Assembly (NCBI GenBank): GCA_944385595.1
Contig: CALWXY010000178.1
Location: forward strand, 1-5,839
Origin: an uncultured Oscillospiraceae bacterium
GTDB lineage: Bacteria > Bacillota > Clostridia > Oscillospirales > Oscillospiraceae
DNA length: 5,839 nucleotides
Reading direction: 5' to 3'
Every line of letters starts with the position of its first letter. Position 1 is the stretch's first letter. The translations under genes were made by a program, and so were the position numbers. The notes beneath the pieces are model-generated. The model did no database searches and was not told where the DNA came from. It saw only the letters and a list, made by a program, of their open reading frames with translations. This document shows, one piece after another, positions 3,694-5,839 of the stretch.

Positions 3694-4929
3694 ATGTCTT
3701 ACAGCTATGAGCGCGACCCGTGGGACGAACCGCGGAGCGAGGTCAGGGAAGGCCGCCCGCGGCGGCGCGGCGGGGCGCTCGGATATATAGTCGCCATACT
3801 GGCGACGCTGGTGCTCGTGTTCGCGGCGCTGCTGGTCATAGGCATGTCGCTGCCGGAGAGCGACGTGGCTCTCTACCCGGAGTACACGCTCCCGCCGGAC
3901 GACTATCGCGACTATTTCGACGGGCTGTACGGCTCCGGCGCCTCCACAGGCACGAACAACCTCGAGCGAACCGAGCCCGACCCCGACGTGGAGCTGAGCT
4001 TCACGCCGCGCGGCGAGGAGCTGAGCCTCGGCGAGATCTACGACAGGCTGCTGCCGTCGATAGTCTCGATAACCGCCGCGATCGACGGCGAGGCCTACAG
4101 CATGGGCACGGGCGTGATCTTCACGGAGGACGGCTACATCATCACGAACAGCCACGTGCTGGACGGGGCGGATGAGCTGACGATAGTCCTCCACGACGAC
4201 AGGGAGTTTTCCGCGATGCTGGTCGGCTACGACTCCCTTAGCGATATAGCCGTAGTGAAAATCGACTGCACCGGCCTCGCGGCCGCGCCGTTCGGCGATT
4301 CGTCGAATCTGCGCGTGGGCGACGAGGTGGCGGCAATCGGCAATCCGCTGGGCGAGGAGTTCCGCGGCACGATGACGAACGGCATAGTTTCCGCCATTAA
4401 CCGCGAGGTGTACTACGACGGGAACTACATGACCCTGATTCAGACGAACGCCGCAATAAACGAGGGCAACTCTGGCGGCGCGCTCATCGACATGAGCGGG
4501 CGTGTGATAGGGATAACGAACATGAAGATGATCTCCTACGGCTCCAGCATCGAGGGCATAGGCTTCGCGATACCGAGCAGCTCGGTAAAGACGGTCGTGG
4601 ACGAGATCATGGACAGCGGCCATGTGGCGGGGCGGCCCGGCATAGGCGTGACCGTTGGGACGATACCGCAGGAGGCGCTGTGGGGCTACGATTTACCGTC
4701 GGGCGTGTATGTGACCGAGGTGAGTCCCGGCTCGGGCGCCGAGGCGGCGGGGGTGCTCGCCGGCGACATCATAGTCGCGGCTGACGGCGTTGAGATATAC
4801 TCAAACTCCGACCTGAACGGAATCAAGGCGGAGCACCTGGTGGGCGACTACATCGTCCTCACCATATGGCGCGACGGCGAGGTGTTCGACCTCGACGTCG
4901 AGATAATGGATATGAACTCACTCTTTTAA
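3694..4929 (+). CDS. htrA: HtrA/DegP-family membrane-anchored serine protease with one PDZ domain
   Basis: The product has 411 residues, within the usual range of Gram-positive HtrA-type proteases. A short charged cytoplasmic tail (1-27, with RPRRRGG stop signal) is followed by one membrane segment (about 28-53), giving an N-in, C-out protein. An acidic low-complexity linker (about 54-105) precedes the trypsin-like domain (about 110-310). The catalytic triad is complete: His154 in TNSHVLDGA, Asp184 in LSDIAVVKI, Ser260 in NEGNSGGAL; the oxyanion-loop neighbourhood is normal. A single PDZ domain occupies about 320-408 (GVYVTEVSPGSGAEAAGVLAGDIIVAADG). Expected role: degradation or quality control of misfolded envelope proteins. 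The gene follows the two-component pair and probably has its own promoter in the 85-nt gap, while read-through from upstream remains possible. HtrA linkage to WalRK-type systems is known in Bacillus (yycK/htrC), which supports an envelope-stress circuit. Confidence 0.95.
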   Translation: MSYSYERDPWDEPRSEVREGRPRRRGGALGYIVAILATLVLVFAALLVIGMSLPESDVALYPEYTLPPDDYRDYFDGLYGSGASTGTNNLERTEPDPDVELSFTPRGEELSLGEIYDRLLPSIVSITAAIDGEAYSMGTGVIFTEDGYIITNSHVLDGADELTIVLHDDREFSAMLVGYDSLSDIAVVKIDCTGLAAAPFGDSSNLRVGDEVAAIGNPLGEEFRGTMTNGIVSAINREVYYDGNYMTLIQTNAAINEGNSGGALIDMSGRVIGITNMKMISYGSSIEGIGFAIPSSSVKTVVDEIMDSGHVAGRPGIGVTVGTIPQEALWGYDLPSGVYVTEVSPGSGAEAAGVLAGDIIVAADGVEIYSNSDLNGIKAEHLVGDYIVLTIWRDGEVFDLDVEIMDMNSLF

Positions 4930-4939
4930 AATCGATACA

Positions 4940-4961
4940 TTTCTTCCTCTCTTTCTCTCTT
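4940..4961 (+). other. 22-nt uninterrupted pyrimidine run after htrA
   Basis: Every base from 4940 to 4961 is C or T, starting 11 nt after the htrA stop. With no hairpin before it, it is not an intrinsic terminator; a U/C-rich 3' UTR could favour Rho-type termination or simply be AT-rich spacer. Confidence 0.35.
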
Positions 4962-4983
4962 ACAAAACACTCCCCAAAAAATT

Positions 4984-5021
4984 CGAAACCCGTTTTCTTT
5001 TGTAAAAGAAAACGGGTTTCG
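4984..5021. terminator. Perfect 18-bp hairpin downstream of htrA
   Basis: CGAAACCCGTTTTCTTTT (4984-5001) is an exact inverted repeat of 5004-5021 with only GT between; in RNA the loop would be 4 nt with 17 pairs. It lies 54 nt past the htrA stop. No U-run follows, but the U-rich arm itself could slow polymerase. It is a diverged member of the hairpin family at 437-473, 5501-5539 and 5629-5666. Confidence 0.6.
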
Positions 5022-5102
5022 AGCTTCCCAAAAGAAAACTACGAAGACGGCAGTCTGCGCGTCGTTTTCTTTTTTCAGGTTTTCGTCAGGAAGCCGCCCG
5101 CG
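4984..5102 (+). repeat. Left arm of a long imperfect inverted repeat
   Basis: Reverse complementing 5550-5665 gives a sequence that aligns along this whole arm: hairpin, CTTCC, A-rich tract, GGCAG, GCGCGTCGTTTT, a perfect 21-bp block (5073-5093 versus 5559-5579), and CGCCCGCG. The internal spacer is 447 bp. Arms of about 116-119 bp without any transposase gene between them could mark a MITE-like element or two oppositely placed copies of an intergenic repeat module. Confidence 0.7.
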
Positions 5103-5270
5103 TATCTGAGTGCAAGTGTCTGTGGAGCGGCTATATCAAATTTGGAGCACGCTCTCACCCCCGACCGCTCGGCCGCTTGCGCTCCCAATTTTGCAAGTCT
5201 AAGCCCCTCGCGGGGACGCCTTGGCCTTTAGAGACGATTCGTTAATGCCTGCGTCTATCCACCGTAAAAC
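5103..5270. other. Non-coding stretch between the left inverted arm and repeat copy 2
   Basis: I see no gene here. It contains TGCAAGT twice (5111-5117 and 5192-5198), a loose inverted pair CAAATTTGGAGC / GCTCCCAATTTTG (near 5137-5148 and 5181-5193), and a small CCCC-TCG-CGGGG hairpin (5204-5215). No ribosome site or credible reading frame is present. Confidence 0.5.
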
Positions 5271-5271
5271 G

Positions 5272-5298
5272 AAGCACCTGCCTCTGTGGCAGGTGCTT
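5272..5298. terminator. AAGCACCTGCC hairpin, second occurrence
   Basis: AAGCACCTGCC (5272-5282) pairs with GGCAGGTGCTT (5288-5298) around TCTGT and is followed by TCGTATTCG. Stem identical to 210-236, loop different. Terminator-like on both strands but with a weak T-tail. Confidence 0.45.
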
Positions 5299-5485
5299 TC
5301 GTATTCGCGCGAGAGAGCGCCAAGGTTGGCGACTCTGTAGGGGCGAGGCGCCCAAAAGTCGGCGTAGAAATTTGTCGAATTCCTCCCATGGCGAGCGCCT
5401 CGTGGCGCGGAGTGGGACTGAGCGCTCTTCAATTCTAACGGCGCCGTGTCGGCGGCGCTTAAAGCTCAGATACGCGCAAAAAAGA

Positions 5486-5550
5486 TTTCTTTTTGGAAGT
5501 GCGAAACCGTTTTTCTTTCTAAAAGAAAAATGGTTTCGCATCGCGTCCCC
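5486..5550 (+). repeat. Direct repeat of module D, first unit (includes hairpin 5501-5539)
   Basis: This 65-nt unit recurs at 5614-5677 (64 nt): 33 identical bases, a loop that differs (CTA versus AC), then 29 identical bases ending GTCCCC. The hairpin pairs GCGAAACC (5501-5508) with GGTTTCGC (5532-5539), a G-T position that is a wobble in + strand RNA, then TTTTTCTTT (5510-5518) with AAAGAAAAA (5522-5530). Confidence 0.8.
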
Positions 5551-5665
5551 GCGGGCGTCTTCCTGACGAAAACCTGAAACAAAAAACGACGCGCTTTCTG
5601 CCGACCCCGCGTGTTTCTTTTTGGAAGTGCGAAACCGTTTTTCTTTACAAAGAAAAATGGTTTCG
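5550..5665 (-). repeat. Right arm of the long imperfect inverted repeat
   Basis: Counterpart of 4984-5102 in opposite orientation. It lies between and over the two direct module-D units, so the right side is a nested arrangement. Ends 12 nt before the stop codon of the convergent ABC ATPase gene. Confidence 0.7.
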
Positions 5666-5677
5666 CATCGCGTCCCC
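5614..5677 (+). repeat. Direct repeat of module D, second unit (includes hairpin 5629-5666)
   Basis: GCGAAACC (5629-5636) pairs with GGTTTCGC (5659-5666) and TTTTTCTTT (5638-5646) with AAAGAAAAA (5649-5657), loop AC. Its GTCCCC end abuts the TAA stop (5678-5680) of the ABC ATPase, so on the minus strand this hairpin starts about 11 nt after that stop and may form the 3' end of that mRNA. Confidence 0.75.
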
Positions 5678-5839
5678 TTATTTGAGGTAGCCCAGCAGCT
5701 CCCTCTTATAGTCCGCGAACTCGTGTGTCAGGTTGAAGTCCTCCGGCCTCGGGCGGGGCGGGTCAATCCGCAGCTCCGCGACGATGCGCCCCGGCCTGCC
5801 GCCGAGTATGTACACCCGGTCGCTCAGGCGCACGGCCTC
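5678..5839 (-). CDS. C-terminus of an ABC transporter ATPase (SsuB/TauB/NrtD type), cut by the window edge
   Basis: The minus strand reads 53 residues to a TAA at 5680-5678. The fragment begins EAVRLSDRVYILGGRPGRI, the segment that follows the H-loop in ATPases of nitrate/sulfonate/taurine-type importers, continues with PPRPRPEDFN and THEFADYKRELLGYLK, and ends at the usual place for this family. The ATP-binding motifs lie outside the window. Expected role: energising uptake of an organic sulfur, nitrogen or similar small solute. The matching permease and binding protein are not visible; the family-3 binding protein at 500-1285 belongs to a different transporter class and is not its expected partner. 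Convergent to htrA. The exact substrate cannot be told. Confidence 0.85.
   Translation of the reverse strand, partial: EAVRLSDRVYILGGRPGRIVAELRIDPPRPRPEDFNLTHEFADYKRELLGYLK

Larger units (their letters stand above)
5271..5550. repeat. Modular dispersed repeat, copy 2
   Basis: Second copy of the 209-485 element, in the same orientation, again in a gap between convergent genes. It holds the AAGCACCTGCC hairpin (5272-5298), CTGTAGGGGCGAGGCGCCC, the block identical to 357-399 (5420-5462, 43 bp), and the GCGAAACC hairpin (5501-5539). The copy is more regular than copy 1 in the GGGGCG...CGCCC hairpin but lacks the T-run terminator found there. Confidence 0.8.

Noticed and set aside
3625..4623. Minus-strand open frame of 332 codons opposite htrA
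   Set aside because: Arg/His/Val-rich with no recognisable domain; htrA on the + strand has the full catalytic triad and PDZ domain.
4866..5231. Open frame of 121 codons starting inside htrA and running into the intergenic region
   Set aside because: Out of frame with htrA, no ribosome site, and it passes through the perfect hairpin and pyrimidine run, giving Lys/Phe/Ser low-complexity sequence.
5199..5566. Small open frames through repeat copy 2, including a minus-strand one starting MKSAQSHSAPRGAR like one in copy 1
   Set aside because: Shared peptide simply reflects shared DNA blocks; downstream the two frames diverge with indels. Not enough to call a gene.
5486..5677. CRISPR array
   Set aside because: Only two 64-65-nt units with hairpins, and the intervening 63 nt is part of an inverted repeat; no further repeats and no cas genes.
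1..5839. tRNA, rRNA, riboswitch or phage attachment site
   Set aside because: I saw no cloverleaf with T-loop consensus, no rRNA-like stretch, no integrase, and no known riboswitch core in the leaders, which are short (about 20-70 nt).

Overview
The window looks like part of the chromosome of a GC-rich anaerobic Clostridia-type bacterium, most likely Oscillospirales/Oscillospiraceae. The clues are the histidine kinase C-terminus (HKTDRSRSQDREGVGLGLYI), which I associate with that group, the Gram-positive-style lipoprotein signal, strong GGAGG-type ribosome sites, frequent ATA (Ile) codons despite high GC, and dispersed intergenic repeats containing a CTGTAGGGGCG-like motif. The taxonomic call is inference from memory; no search was run.

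Layout from left to right. (1) 2-127(+): last 41 codons of an unidentified protein. (2) 128-499: convergent intergenic region filled by hairpins and copy 1 of a modular repeat of about 280 bp. (3) 500-1285(-): a family-3 amino-acid-type solute-binding lipoprotein whose domain order appears circularly permuted; it starts at TTG. (4) 1286-1474: divergent promoter region. (5) 1475-4929(+): a compact three-gene cluster of OmpR/PhoB-family response regulator, HAMP-type sensor histidine kinase, and membrane-anchored HtrA-like serine protease with one PDZ domain. (6) 4930-5677: convergent intergenic region of 748 bp with a 22-nt pyrimidine run, repeat copy 2, long inverted-repeat arms and three strong hairpins. 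(7) 5678-5839(-): last 53 codons of an ABC transporter ATPase of the SsuB/TauB/NrtD type.

How the parts may work together. Regulator and kinase are 4 nt apart and must be co-expressed. The protease gene follows after an 85-nt gap that carries its own TATAAT box. Direct repeats resembling TT(A/T/C)ACA with an 11-nt period lie 19-20 nt upstream of a TATAAT box both before the regulator gene and before the protease gene. This is the architecture of Bacillus PhoP/WalR-type target promoters. The simplest reading is an envelope-stress circuit in which the regulator controls its own operon and the protease, and possibly the divergent binding protein.

The most unusual items are the permuted binding protein, the shared regulator boxes, and the modular repeat family. 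In this window the repeats sit only in the two convergent (3'-3') gaps and show a compensatory base-pair change in one hairpin.
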